From assembly GCA_023433655.1 (NCBI GenBank), contig JAEYUE010000256.1, positions 1 to 9,527 on the forward strand: DNA of 9,527 nt, read 5' to 3'. Each line of letters begins with the position of its first letter. Position 1 is the stretch's first letter. The notes under the pieces are model-generated. The model saw only the letters and a list, made by a program, of their open reading frames with translations. It made no database searches and was not told the DNA's origin. The stretch is from Pseudomonadota bacterium. Lineage in GTDB: Bacteria > Pseudomonadota > Alphaproteobacteria > Caulobacterales > Caulobacteraceae. Positions 1-6,450 of this stretch are shown piece by piece. The position numbers and the translations under genes were made by a program.

Positions 1-65
1 CCCCGGCATCCCGCCCGACATCCTGCCGCGCCTCGGCGAGCCCTATGTGACCCGCCGGCCGCCGG
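1..65. repeat. Inverted duplication of regB sequence at window edge (left arm)
   Basis: Bases 1-52 are the exact reverse complement of 259-310 (base k pairs with base 311-k). The match continues imperfectly to about 65, with mismatches at 53 and 63. Read on the plus strand this arm encodes a second copy of the kinase segment PGIPPDILPRLGEPYVT, already encoded on the minus strand at 259-310. Position 53 is a single mismatch inside an otherwise identical stretch at 50-62, which looks like a microhomology junction. A foldback (template-switch) chimera or assembly artefact at a contig end is the simplest explanation; a true genomic inverted duplication is less likely. Confidence 0.9.
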
Positions 66-1446
66 TCCGCTCCAGCAGGGTGCGGGCGATGAAGAAGCCC
101 AGCCCCATGCCGCCCTGGCTGGGGGCGATGGCCTCGGGCTCGGGCGGGGCCTTGGCGCCTTTCCGGACCTTCCGGCCCTTGCTCCCGGGCGCCGCCGCGG
201 CCACCGAGGCGGCGATCTGGGCGGCCAGGGCGCGGCGCGCCTTGCCCTGCGGCCGGCTGGTCACATAGGGCTCGCCGAGGCGCGGCAGGATGTCGGGCGG
301 GATGCCGGGGCCGTCGTCGACCACCTCGATCTCGATGAAGCCGGCGTCGACCAAGGCCTGGACCCTGACCCGGCTGTTGGCGAAGTCGGCGGCGTTCTCG
401 ACCAGGGTCGACAGGCCGTGGATGATCTCGGGCAGGCGGCGCACGCGCGGCGGCGCTTCGCCCGAGGCGGTGCGCACCGCGACCTCGAAGGCCAGGTCGA
501 AGCCCCGGTGCGGGTCGACCACCTCTTCCAGCAGCGCCTTTAGCCCGACGTCGGCGAAGGCCGCCTCCCCCTCCTCCGGCTGTTGCGACAGCTGTTTGAG
601 GATGTCGCGGCAGCGTTCGGCCTGCTGCAGGATCAGGGCCGCGTCCTCGGCCGCCGCCGGATTGCCCCTGGATTCGCGCAGCAGTTCGCGCGCCACCACC
701 TGGATCGTGGCCAGCGGCGTGCCCAGCTCGTGCGCCGCCGCCGCCGCCAGGCCGCCGAGCGCCGCCAGACGCTGCTCGCGCTGCAGCACGTCCTGGGTGG
801 TGGCCAGGGCCAGCTCCAGCTTCTCGGCGTCGGCGGCGACCCGCCAGGCGTAGCCGGAGGTGAAGACCACGCCGGTGGTCAGGGCCAGGCCCACGCCGAA
901 GCGGTACAGGGGGGGCAGCTCCAGCTCGGTGCCGGCCTGCCACGGCAGGGGCATGGAGAAGAAGAACAGGCCGACCGCCGCCGCCAGAACCATCAGGCCC
1001 ATGAGCACCGCCTGCCGCCCGGGCAGGGAGGCGGCGGCGACGGTCACGGGGGCCACCAGCAGCAGGCAGAAGGGGTTCTGCAGGCCGCCGGTCAGGGCCA
1101 GCAGGGCGGACAGCTGCAGGATGTCGAAGCCGAGGTGGGCCGCCGTCAGCGTGCCGTCGGCGACCGAGCCGTCGGTCCGGTTCAGGCGCGCGGTGGCGTT
1201 GAGATTCATCGCCACGCTGGCGGCGATGACGGCGAGGCAGCCCCACAATGGCAGGCGGAAATGGAACCACGCCGTGGCCACGAAGACGGTGGCGGTCTGG
1301 CCGACGATGGCCAGCCAGCGGAGGATCACCAGGGTGCGCAACGACAGGCCGCGGCTGCGCCGCGGCAGGTTGCGCCAGCCGGCGAACCGACCGCCCCCCT
1401 CGGCGGAGGTCGGCTGCGACGACAGGGGGTCTTGGGACAGGGTCAC
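43..1446 (-). CDS. regB: RegB/PrrB/ActS-family redox sensor histidine kinase, C-terminus lost at junction
   Basis: Membrane-bound sensor kinase of the RegB/RegA global redox system, which in relatives phosphorylates RegA to adjust respiratory and energy genes to oxygen and quinone state. Counting from a GTG at 1446 (467 codons): about six hydrophobic segments between residues 35 and 200; the quinone-binding motif GGLQNPF at 120-126; the H-box AAHELGTPLATI with phospho-acceptor His239; the redox-switch cysteine context ERCRDIL (Cys279), equivalent to Cys265 of Rhodobacter capsulatus RegB; N-box VENAADFA (Asn351); G1 DDGPGIP (377-383); G2 GGMGLG (445-450). A Lys/Ala-rich stretch of about 45 residues (roughly 398-444) sits between G1 and G2 in the ATP-lid region. 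After ERTGG (about 463) the frame enters the inverted copy and stops at 43-45, so the last strand of the ATPase fold is missing; I attribute this to the junction rather than to a natural truncation. The start is uncertain. The GTG has a TATAGA -10 about 7 bases upstream, suggesting a leaderless message, while an ATG at 1485 would add 13 residues. Antisense open frame to 2148 is not coding. Divergent from senC, as in Rhodobacter. Confidence 0.9.
   Translation of the reverse strand: MTLSQDPLSSQPTSAEGGGRFAGWRNLPRRSRGLSLRTLVILRWLAIVGQTATVFVATAWFHFRLPLWGCLAVIAASVAMNLNATARLNRTDGSVADGTLTAAHLGFDILQLSALLALTGGLQNPFCLLLVAPVTVAAASLPGRQAVLMGLMVLAAAVGLFFFSMPLPWQAGTELELPPLYRFGVGLALTTGVVFTSGYAWRVAADAEKLELALATTQDVLQREQRLAALGGLAAAAAHELGTPLATIQVVARELLRESRGNPAAAEDAALILQQAERCRDILKQLSQQPEEGEAAFADVGLKALLEEVVDPHRGFDLAFEVAVRTASGEAPPRVRRLPEIIHGLSTLVENAADFANSRVRVQALVDAGFIEIEVVDDGPGIPPDILPRLGEPYVTSRPQGKARRALAAQIAASVAAAAPGSKGRKVRKGAKAPPEPEAIAPSQGGMGLGFFIARTLLERTGGRRVT
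246..310. repeat. Inverted duplication of regB sequence (right arm)
   Basis: This is the partner of the left-edge arm and lies inside the intact part of the RegB-like reading frame, covering the G1 box and the residues after it. It is in its natural context, since the frame runs uninterrupted through it with all family motifs in order. It is therefore the original, and the copy at 1-65 is the displaced one. The arms are about 180-200 bases apart and point tail to tail. Confidence 0.88.
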
Positions 1447-1460
1447 GCCTCTTCTATAGA
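1432..1460 (+). promoter_or_regulatory. Predicted senC promoter
   Basis: TTGGGA (1432-1437) and TATAGA (1455-1460) are separated by 17 bases. This is a good fit to a housekeeping sigma factor promoter, with 4 of 6 matches to TTGACA. Transcription would begin near 1467, leaving a leader of about 34 bases that contains the GAGGG ribosome site at 1491-1495, five bases before the ATG at 1501. The promoter lies partly inside the 5' end of the divergent regB frame. Seen by eye only. Confidence 0.5.
1453..1460. promoter_or_regulatory. Palindromic shared -10 element between regB and senC
   Basis: TCTATAGA is a perfect 8-bp palindrome in a GC-rich gap, so TATAGA can be read as a -10 on both strands. 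On the minus strand it would start transcription at about 1446, the first base of the regB GTG, giving a leaderless mRNA. I see no good -35 for that direction, so it may need an activator such as phosphorylated RegA; that is inference. Confidence 0.45.
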
Positions 1461-1500
1461 CCAGCCGCGCCCGCGTGGCGCGCATCGCCCGAGGGTCTTC

Positions 1501-2127
1501 ATGCCGCGTCGCCCGATCCTGATCTTCGCCGCCGCCTGCGCCGTCATCGCCGTGGCGCTGATCGCCGTGACCCTGGTGCTGGTCAACCGCCCGCCCGCCG
1601 GGTCGGCGACCCAGGGTCAGGTGGTCTCCACCGGCCAGGCCGACATCGGCGGGCCGTTCCAGCTGGTCGACCAGGAGGGCCGGGCGGTGGACGAGTCCCT
1701 GCTCGAGGGCAAGTGGTCGCTGGTCTTCTTCGGCTTCACCTACTGCCCGGACTACTGCCCGACCACCCTGGCGGCGCTGGACGCCACCCAGGCGCGGCTC
1801 GGCGACAAGGCCATGGACCTGCAGATCGTCTTCATCAGCGTCGACCCCGAGCGCGACACGCCGAAGGCGCTGAAGGATTATCTGTCGTCGGACGGCTTTC
1901 CCGAGGGCGTCATCGGCCTGACCGGCACGGCGGAGCAGGTGAAGGCCGCCGCCGACGCCTACAAAGCCTTCTACCAGAAGGTCGGGGAAGGCGAGGACTA
2001 TACGATGAACCACTCCCTGACCGTCTATCTGATGGGGCCGGACGGCCGTTTCCGCACCGCGGTGGCCGAGGAGCTGGGGCCGGAGCGGTCGGCGGCCGTG
2101 ATCGAACGGGCGATGGCGCAGGGGTAG
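1501..2127 (+). CDS. senC: SCO1/SenC-family copper chaperone
   Basis: Thioredoxin-fold, membrane-anchored copper protein that in its family delivers copper to, or reduces, the CuA centre of cytochrome c oxidase on the periplasmic side. The 208-residue product has one N-terminal membrane anchor (about residues 5-28), then the SCO domain: CPDYCP with Cys82 and Cys86, SVDPERDTP (113-121), and the distal copper ligand His171 in MNHSLTVYLMGPDG. All three copper ligands are present and the length is typical. The ATG at 1501 is chosen because GAGGG sits five bases upstream and the hydrophobic anchor follows at once; the same frame is open far upstream, but that part lies antisense to regB and has no protein-like composition. 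Divergence from regB matches the regB/senC layout of Rhodobacter, but here phaZ follows instead of regA, after a gap of about 110 bases. Confidence 0.93.
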   Translation: MPRRPILIFAAACAVIAVALIAVTLVLVNRPPAGSATQGQVVSTGQADIGGPFQLVDQEGRAVDESLLEGKWSLVFFGFTYCPDYCPTTLAALDATQARLGDKAMDLQIVFISVDPERDTPKALKDYLSSDGFPEGVIGLTGTAEQVKAAADAYKAFYQKVGEGEDYTMNHSLTVYLMGPDGRFRTAVAEELGPERSAAVIERAMAQG

Positions 2128-2143
2128 GCCGCCGCCTTCACCG

Positions 2144-2169
2144 TTCACGACAAACTGATCGCCGATAAT
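2144..2169 (+). promoter_or_regulatory. Candidate phaZ promoter
   Basis: The 109-base senC-phaZ gap contains the only AT-rich patch in this area. TTCACG (2144-2149) and GATAAT (2164-2169) are 14 bases apart, within the spacing allowed for alphaproteobacterial promoters of the TTGACG/GCTANAWC type. Transcription would start near 2176, leaving a leader of about 60 bases. No clear terminator for senC is visible in the gap, so read-through from senC is possible. Confidence 0.4.
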
Positions 2170-2236
2170 CTTTTTGCACCGCGGCGCGTTCTATGCTGCC
2201 CTGCCACATACCGGCGGGGGCCGTTCCAGGACACGC

Positions 2237-3517
2237 ATGCTGTATTCGCTTCACGAGCTCGCCTACCATTCGGCGACTCCGTTCCGGATCGGGGCCCAAC
2301 TGGCCCGGGATTTCTGGAAGTCGCCGTTCAACCCGGCCGCCGACACCGCCCTGGCGCGGACGGCCTGGGCCTCGGCCGAGCTGTTCGAGAGCGTCACGCG
2401 GCGATACGGCAAACCCGCCTGGGGACTTGAGACCATCGAGATCGACGGCCGCAAGGTGCGCACCACCGAGCAGGTCATCTGGTCCTCGCCGTGGTGCCGG
2501 CTGGTGCGATTCGCCCGCCACCTCGGCGACCTTAAGCGGGCGGGCAAGCCGGCCGTCGCCCCGGCGGTGCTGATCGTCGCGCCGCTGTCGGGCCACTACG
2601 CCACCCTGCTGCGCGGCACGGTCGAGACCTTCCTGCAGGACCACGACGTCTACGTCACCGACTGGACCAACGCCCGGCAGGTGCCGATGCTGGAGGGGCG
2701 GTTCGACTTCTCGGACTACATCGAGCACGTGCGCACCATGCTGGCCCAGATCGGCCCGCGCGCCCACGTCGTCGGCGTGTGCCAGCCCGGGCCGCCGGTG
2801 CTGGCCGCCTGCGCCCTGATGGCCGAGGACGACGACCCGAACCGCCCGGCCTCGATGACCTTCATGGGCTCGCCGATCGACGCCCGGCTGTCGCCGACGG
2901 TGATCAACGGCCTGGCGGAGGAGAAGCCCTTCACCTGGTTCAGATCGAACATGATCCACACCGTGCCGTGGCCCTATCCGGGGTTCGGGCGGCGGGTCTA
3001 TCCGGGCTTCGTGCAGCTCTACAGCTTCATGTCGATGAACGAGGAGCGCCACGTCGACGCCCACCACGAGTATTTCCTGCACCTCGTCAACGGCGATGGC
3101 GACGGGGTCGAGAAGCACGAGGCCTTCTACAACGAGTATCTCTCGGTGCTGGACCTGACCGAGGAATTCTACCTCCAGACCATCGACTTCGTCTTCCAGC
3201 AGCACCTGCTGCCGCGGGGGCTGCTGGAGCACCGCGGTCGGCGGGTGGACCTGACGCAGATCACCGACATCGGTCTGATGACCGTCGAGGGCGAGAAGGA
3301 CGACATCTCCGGCGTCGGCCAGACCCAGGCGGCGCACGGCCTGTGCCCGAACATCCCCGACGAGCGCCGGGTGCTGTATGTCCAGCCGGACGTCGGCCAC
3401 TACGGCGTGTTCAACGGCCGCCGCTTCCGGGACGAGATCTATCCGCGGACGCGCGACTTCATCGCCGCCAACGAGGCCCTGAGTGTCCTACCGCAACGGC
3501 CAGCGGCTGCCGCCTGA
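2237..3517 (+). CDS. phaZ: Intracellular polyhydroxybutyrate depolymerase (PhaZ, Cys-nucleophile type)
   Basis: Cytoplasmic enzyme that hydrolyses native (amorphous) PHB granules to mobilise stored carbon. The 426-residue protein matches the Ralstonia eutropha PhaZ1 class, which is about 419 residues with a catalytic triad Cys183, Asp355, His388. Here the nucleophile-elbow equivalent is GVCQPG with Cys182, the acid lies in EGEKDDISG (Asp355 or Asp356), and the base is His388 in VGHYG, so all three fall at nearly the same positions. Oxyanion-region motif APLSGHYATLLRGTVE begins near 115, and TDWTNARQVP near 141 is also typical. There is no signal peptide, as expected for an intracellular depolymerase. 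The ATG at 2237 has AGGA at 2228-2231 with a five-base spacer; a TTG at 2174 in the same frame has no ribosome site and adds an atypical basic leader. The last 35 bases overlap the next gene, suggesting one operon. PHB synthase and phasin genes are not in the window. Confidence 0.93.
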   Translation: MLYSLHELAYHSATPFRIGAQLARDFWKSPFNPAADTALARTAWASAELFESVTRRYGKPAWGLETIEIDGRKVRTTEQVIWSSPWCRLVRFARHLGDLKRAGKPAVAPAVLIVAPLSGHYATLLRGTVETFLQDHDVYVTDWTNARQVPMLEGRFDFSDYIEHVRTMLAQIGPRAHVVGVCQPGPPVLAACALMAEDDDPNRPASMTFMGSPIDARLSPTVINGLAEEKPFTWFRSNMIHTVPWPYPGFGRRVYPGFVQLYSFMSMNEERHVDAHHEYFLHLVNGDGDGVEKHEAFYNEYLSVLDLTEEFYLQTIDFVFQQHLLPRGLLEHRGRRVDLTQITDIGLMTVEGEKDDISGVGQTQAAHGLCPNIPDERRVLYVQPDVGHYGVFNGRRFRDEIYPRTRDFIAANEALSVLPQRPAAAA

Positions 3518-4199
3518 GGCGCTGGGCGTCCCCGCCCGGCTGTCGGTCAATCCCCGCGCCCGCCGCCTGTCGATCCGCATCGACGGGCGCGTAGGCGAGG
3601 CCGTGCTGGTCGCGCCGAGCGAGCGGCGGCTGGGCGACGTCGTCGCCTTTGCACGCAGCAAGTCCGGCTGGATGCGGGAACGGCTGGCGGCCCGGCCGGA
3701 CGGGACGCCGCTGGCGCCCGGCGGGGCGATCTCGCTGTTCGGGCGGACCACCCGCCTGCAGGCCACGGGCGGGGCCGGAGCGGCGCGGCTTGTCGAGGCG
3801 GCCGAGGGCCCGGTGATCCTGTCCGGCGGCGAGGGCGAGGCCTTCGCGCGCCGGGTGGAGAATCTGCTGAAACGGCTGGCCCGGCAGGTGCTGGTCGAGC
3901 GCACCGAACACCACCTGCGCACCCTGGGGCAGCGGCCGGTGAAGGTGTCGATCGCGGACGCGCGCTCGCGCTGGGGCTCGTGCAGCCCGCACAACCGCAC
4001 CATCCGCTACAGCTGGCGGGTGATCATGGCCCCGCCGGCCGTGGCCGACTACCTCGCCGCGCACGAGGTGGCGCATCTCGTCCACGCCGACCACAGCCCG
4101 GCCTACTGGTCCGTGGTCGAGCAGCTGGTCGGCGACCACCGCCCGTTCCGCAAATGGCTGCGCGAGCACGGCCCGAAGCTGCACGCGGTCGGGCGGTAG
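3483..4199 (+). CDS. YgjP/DUF45-family (M48-like) zinc metallopeptidase
   Basis: Putative cytoplasmic zinc-dependent peptidase of the YgjP/DUF45 family, whose substrate is generally unknown. In the 238-residue product the C-terminal half carries the diagnostic motifs: RSRWGSCS (161-168), the hydrophobic SWRVIMAPPAVADY, and HEVAH (194-198), with His194 and His198 as zinc ligands and Glu195 as catalytic base. His204 in HADHSPAYW is the likely third ligand. The N-terminal half has the family's beta-rich RRLSIRI pattern near 28-33. There is no signal peptide or membrane segment. The GTG start at 3483 is preceded by GAGG with a six-base gap, inside the end of phaZ; the 35-base overlap implies translational coupling. 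The stop is only four bases from the stop of the convergent PBP gene. The family call is firm; the biological role, and any link to PHB metabolism, is unknown. Confidence 0.88.
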   Translation: MSYRNGQRLPPEALGVPARLSVNPRARRLSIRIDGRVGEAVLVAPSERRLGDVVAFARSKSGWMRERLAARPDGTPLAPGGAISLFGRTTRLQATGGAGAARLVEAAEGPVILSGGEGEAFARRVENLLKRLARQVLVERTEHHLRTLGQRPVKVSIADARSRWGSCSPHNRTIRYSWRVIMAPPAVADYLAAHEVAHLVHADHSPAYWSVVEQLVGDHRPFRKWLREHGPKLHAVGR

Positions 4200-4203
4200 A
4201 GCG

Positions 4204-6333
4204 TCAGAAGAACAGCGGGTCGGCCTTCTTCTCCGGCGGCGGAGCCGGCTCGGGCCGGGACGCCGGCGGGTCGCGCTGAGGTTGGGGCTGTGTCGGGCGC
4301 AGCACCGCCGGGTCGTTGCGCTCGGGCGCGGTCGGACGGCGAGCCGGCGGCGGCTCCAGCAGGCTCTCGTCCAGCGGGTCGACGGCGGTGTCGCCCGGCG
4401 GATTGTCGCCAAACAGGTCGCCGATCTGGCCGATCAGGCTTTCGACCGGGTCGGGCGGACGCCAGCCTTCGGGCATGGGCGGGCCGTCGGGGATGGCCGG
4501 GGCGTTGAGGCGCGGCAGGGCGGCCTCCATGAAGCCCTTCCAGATCGCCGCCGGCGACGAACCGCCGGTGACGCCGCGCATCGCAGTATTGTCGTCCTTG
4601 CCGACCCAGACGGCGGTGACGAAGCCGCCGGTGTAGCCGACGAACCAGGCGTCCTTGTAGTCCGAGGTGGTGCCGGTCTTGCCTGCCGTGTCGCGGCCGG
4701 AGATGGCCGCCGATCGGCCCGTGCCCGAGGTCATCACCCCGCGCAGCATCTGGTTCAGATAGTAGAGGTACGGGTTGGAGATGGCCTGCACCGGCCCCGC
4801 CTCGCGTGTGGCGCGCTGGTAGATGACGCGGCCCTGCGGGGTGCGGATGCGGCTGATGCCGTAGGCGGTCACGCGCTTGCCGCCGTTGGCGAAGGCGTCA
4901 TAGGCCTGGGCCATGTCCAGAGGCGAAACCTCGACCGCGCCCAGCGCCATGGCCGGCTCGAGACCGATGCGGCTGGTGATGCCGAGGCGGCGCGCGGTCC
5001 GCGCGACGTTGTCGCGGCCGATCTGGTCGGCGAGCCCGGCGGCGACGGTGTTGATCGACTGGGCCACCGCCTGCGACAGCGGCATCTGCCCGCGATAATC
5101 GCCGGTGTAGTTGCGCGGCGACCAGGCGCCGATGCGGATCGGGGCGTCGTTGACCGGGGTCTGGGGCGTGTAGCCGCTCTCCAGGGCGGTCAGATAGACG
5201 AACGGCTTGAAGGCCGAGCCGGCCTGGCGGCGGGCGTCGACGGCGCGGTTGAACTGGCTGTCGGCGTAGGAGGCGCCGCCGATCATGGCGCGCACCCGGC
5301 CCTCGCCGTCCAGGGCCACCAGCGCCGCCTGCTGCACGCCGCGCGACCGATCGCGCTCTAGGATGCGCCGCACGGCGCGCTCGGCCGAGGTCTGCAGGGT
5401 CAGGTCGAGGGTCGTCTCGACGATCATGTCCTCGGTCGGCTCGCCGACCAGCTCGCGGATCTGCTTGTCGAGCCAGTCGACGAAATACTGCGCATGCTGG
5501 CTGGCCAGCGTCCGCGACACCCGCACCGGTTCGTTGACGGCCTGGGCGCGCTGCTCGGGCGTGATCACGCCGGCGTCGACCATTTCGTTGAGTACGACGG
5601 TGGCGCGGGCGGCGGCGCGCTCGCTCTCGGACACCGGCGAATAGCGCGACGGGGCCTTGAGCAGGCCGGCCAGCAGGGCCGCTTCACCCACGGTCAGGTC
5701 CTTGGCGCCCTTGTCGAAATAGCGCTGCGAGGCCGCCTCGATGCCATAGGCGCCGGCGCCGAAATAGACCCGGTTCAGATAGAGGGCGAGGATCTCCTCC
5801 TTGGAGAATTTCATCTCCAGCCACACGGCCAGCATCAGCTCCTGGACCTTGCGCTTCATGTTCTGGTCCGGGGACAGGAACAGGTTCTTGGCCAGCTGCT
5901 GGGTCAGGGTCGAGCCGCCCTGCACCACCCGGCCGGCGCGCATGTTGGCGGCGATGGCGCGGGACATGCCGATCGGGTCGAAGCCGGGGTGGTGGTAGAA
6001 GCGCCGGTCCTCGATGGCGATGAAGGCGGCCGGCACGTAGTCCGGCAGGGCGTCGAGGTCGGCCGGCGGGGCCTGCTGGGTGCCGCGCACCGCAATCAGG
6101 GCCCCGTTGCGGTCGAGGTAGGTGATCGAGGGCTGGCGGTCGACGTTGTAGAGGGTCGAGGTGTCTGGCAGGTCGCGCGCGAAGACGGCGAAGAAGACGA
6201 CCAGGAAGATCAGACCCCAGACGGCCAGAACGGCCCCCCAGTAGATCAGCCGCTGCACAGGCGTGCGTGCGGGTTTCGGCCCGCCGCCGCCCGCGCCGCC
6301 GCCCCGTCCAAAGCTGAAGCCCGAACCCGCCAT
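4204..6333 (-). CDS. Class A penicillin-binding protein (PBP1A-type glycosyltransferase/transpeptidase)
   Basis: Bifunctional peptidoglycan synthase anchored in the inner membrane: it polymerises lipid II and cross-links peptide stems in the periplasm. In the 709-residue product, a Gly-rich cytoplasmic tail (residues 1-20) precedes one membrane segment (about 32-53). The GT51 domain follows, with IAIEDRRFYHHPGFD (catalytic Glu109), QGGSTLTQQLAKNL (138-151) and ILALYLNRVYFGAGAYGIEAAS (181-202). The transpeptidase domain has SxxK as Ser373-AF-Lys376, SIN at 427-429 and KTG at 552-554, all intact. A Pro-rich, probably disordered tail (about 612-709) ends in DPLFF. The ATG at 6333 is preferred: GAGG lies five bases upstream. 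A GTG two codons earlier would put the ribosome site directly against the start. The gene has its own candidate promoter and faces phaZ-DUF45 tail to tail. Caulobacterales carry several paralogues of this class, so no specific symbol is given. Confidence 0.95.
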   Translation of the reverse strand: MAGSGFSFGRGGGAGGGGPKPARTPVQRLIYWGAVLAVWGLIFLVVFFAVFARDLPDTSTLYNVDRQPSITYLDRNGALIAVRGTQQAPPADLDALPDYVPAAFIAIEDRRFYHHPGFDPIGMSRAIAANMRAGRVVQGGSTLTQQLAKNLFLSPDQNMKRKVQELMLAVWLEMKFSKEEILALYLNRVYFGAGAYGIEAASQRYFDKGAKDLTVGEAALLAGLLKAPSRYSPVSESERAAARATVVLNEMVDAGVITPEQRAQAVNEPVRVSRTLASQHAQYFVDWLDKQIRELVGEPTEDMIVETTLDLTLQTSAERAVRRILERDRSRGVQQAALVALDGEGRVRAMIGGASYADSQFNRAVDARRQAGSAFKPFVYLTALESGYTPQTPVNDAPIRIGAWSPRNYTGDYRGQMPLSQAVAQSINTVAAGLADQIGRDNVARTARRLGITSRIGLEPAMALGAVEVSPLDMAQAYDAFANGGKRVTAYGISRIRTPQGRVIYQRATREAGPVQAISNPYLYYLNQMLRGVMTSGTGRSAAISGRDTAGKTGTTSDYKDAWFVGYTGGFVTAVWVGKDDNTAMRGVTGGSSPAAIWKGFMEAALPRLNAPAIPDGPPMPEGWRPPDPVESLIGQIGDLFGDNPPGDTAVDPLDESLLEPPPARRPTAPERNDPAVLRPTQPQPQRDPPASRPEPAPPPEKKADPLFF

Positions 6334-6357
6334 CGACACCTCACCTGTCCAGCTTCG

Positions 6358-6386
6358 GTCTTAGCCGTTCGCCGGACGCACGCAAA
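6358..6386 (-). promoter_or_regulatory. Predicted promoter of the class A PBP gene
   Basis: On the minus strand GCTAAGAC (6365 down to 6358) matches seven of eight positions of the Caulobacter housekeeping -10 GCTANAWC. Fourteen bases upstream is TTTGCGT (6386-6380), a weak match to TTGACGS. The start site would be near 6352, about 20 bases before the ATG. The rest of the 117-base gap shows no convincing terminator for the upstream hydrolase gene. Confidence 0.5.
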
Positions 6387-6450
6387 CGCCCCGCACGTCG
6401 TCACACGACCGTGAGGGACGTTTCCGCCGAAAGCATGGCCTGAAGCGGCG

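Noticed and set aside
1..51. A second kinase fragment on the plus strand (PGIPPDILPRLGEPYVT)
   Set aside because: It is the exact inverted copy of 259-310 and the plus-strand frame then runs into antisense regB sequence, so it is a duplication or artefact and not a second gene.
583..1500. Extension of the senC frame upstream on the plus strand
   Set aside because: It is antisense to regB and rich in Gln/Arg/Gly; the genuine start at 1501 has a ribosome site and a membrane anchor.
1447..2148. Extension of the regB frame upstream through the senC gene on the minus strand
   Set aside because: The extra sequence is antisense to a clear SCO1/SenC gene and has the Arg/Gly/His-rich composition of GC-rich shadow frames.
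2190..2215. TGC-rich bases upstream of phaZ as a PhaR-type operator
   Set aside because: The TGC repeats are irregular and do not form a convincing inverted CTGC/GCAG site.
2138..3400. 420-codon open frame antisense to phaZ
   Set aside because: Its length reflects the lack of stops in GC-rich DNA; composition is His/Gly/Arg/Val-rich with no domain, while the plus strand is a full PhaZ with a catalytic triad.
4206..4232. AGAAGAA/TTCTTCT inverted arms near the convergent DUF45 and PBP stops
   Set aside because: The 7-bp AT-rich arms have a 13-base loop, no T-run, and lie within the PBP coding tail (KKADPLFF); not a credible terminator.
4282..5361. Long plus-strand open frames opposite the PBP gene (also 5494-6414)
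   Set aside because: They have shadow-frame composition opposite a PBP with every catalytic motif intact.
6398..6410. GTCGT-CAC-ACGAC short dyad upstream of the PBP promoter
   Set aside because: Five-base arms are expected by chance in GC-rich DNA, and no T-run or operator-like context supports it.
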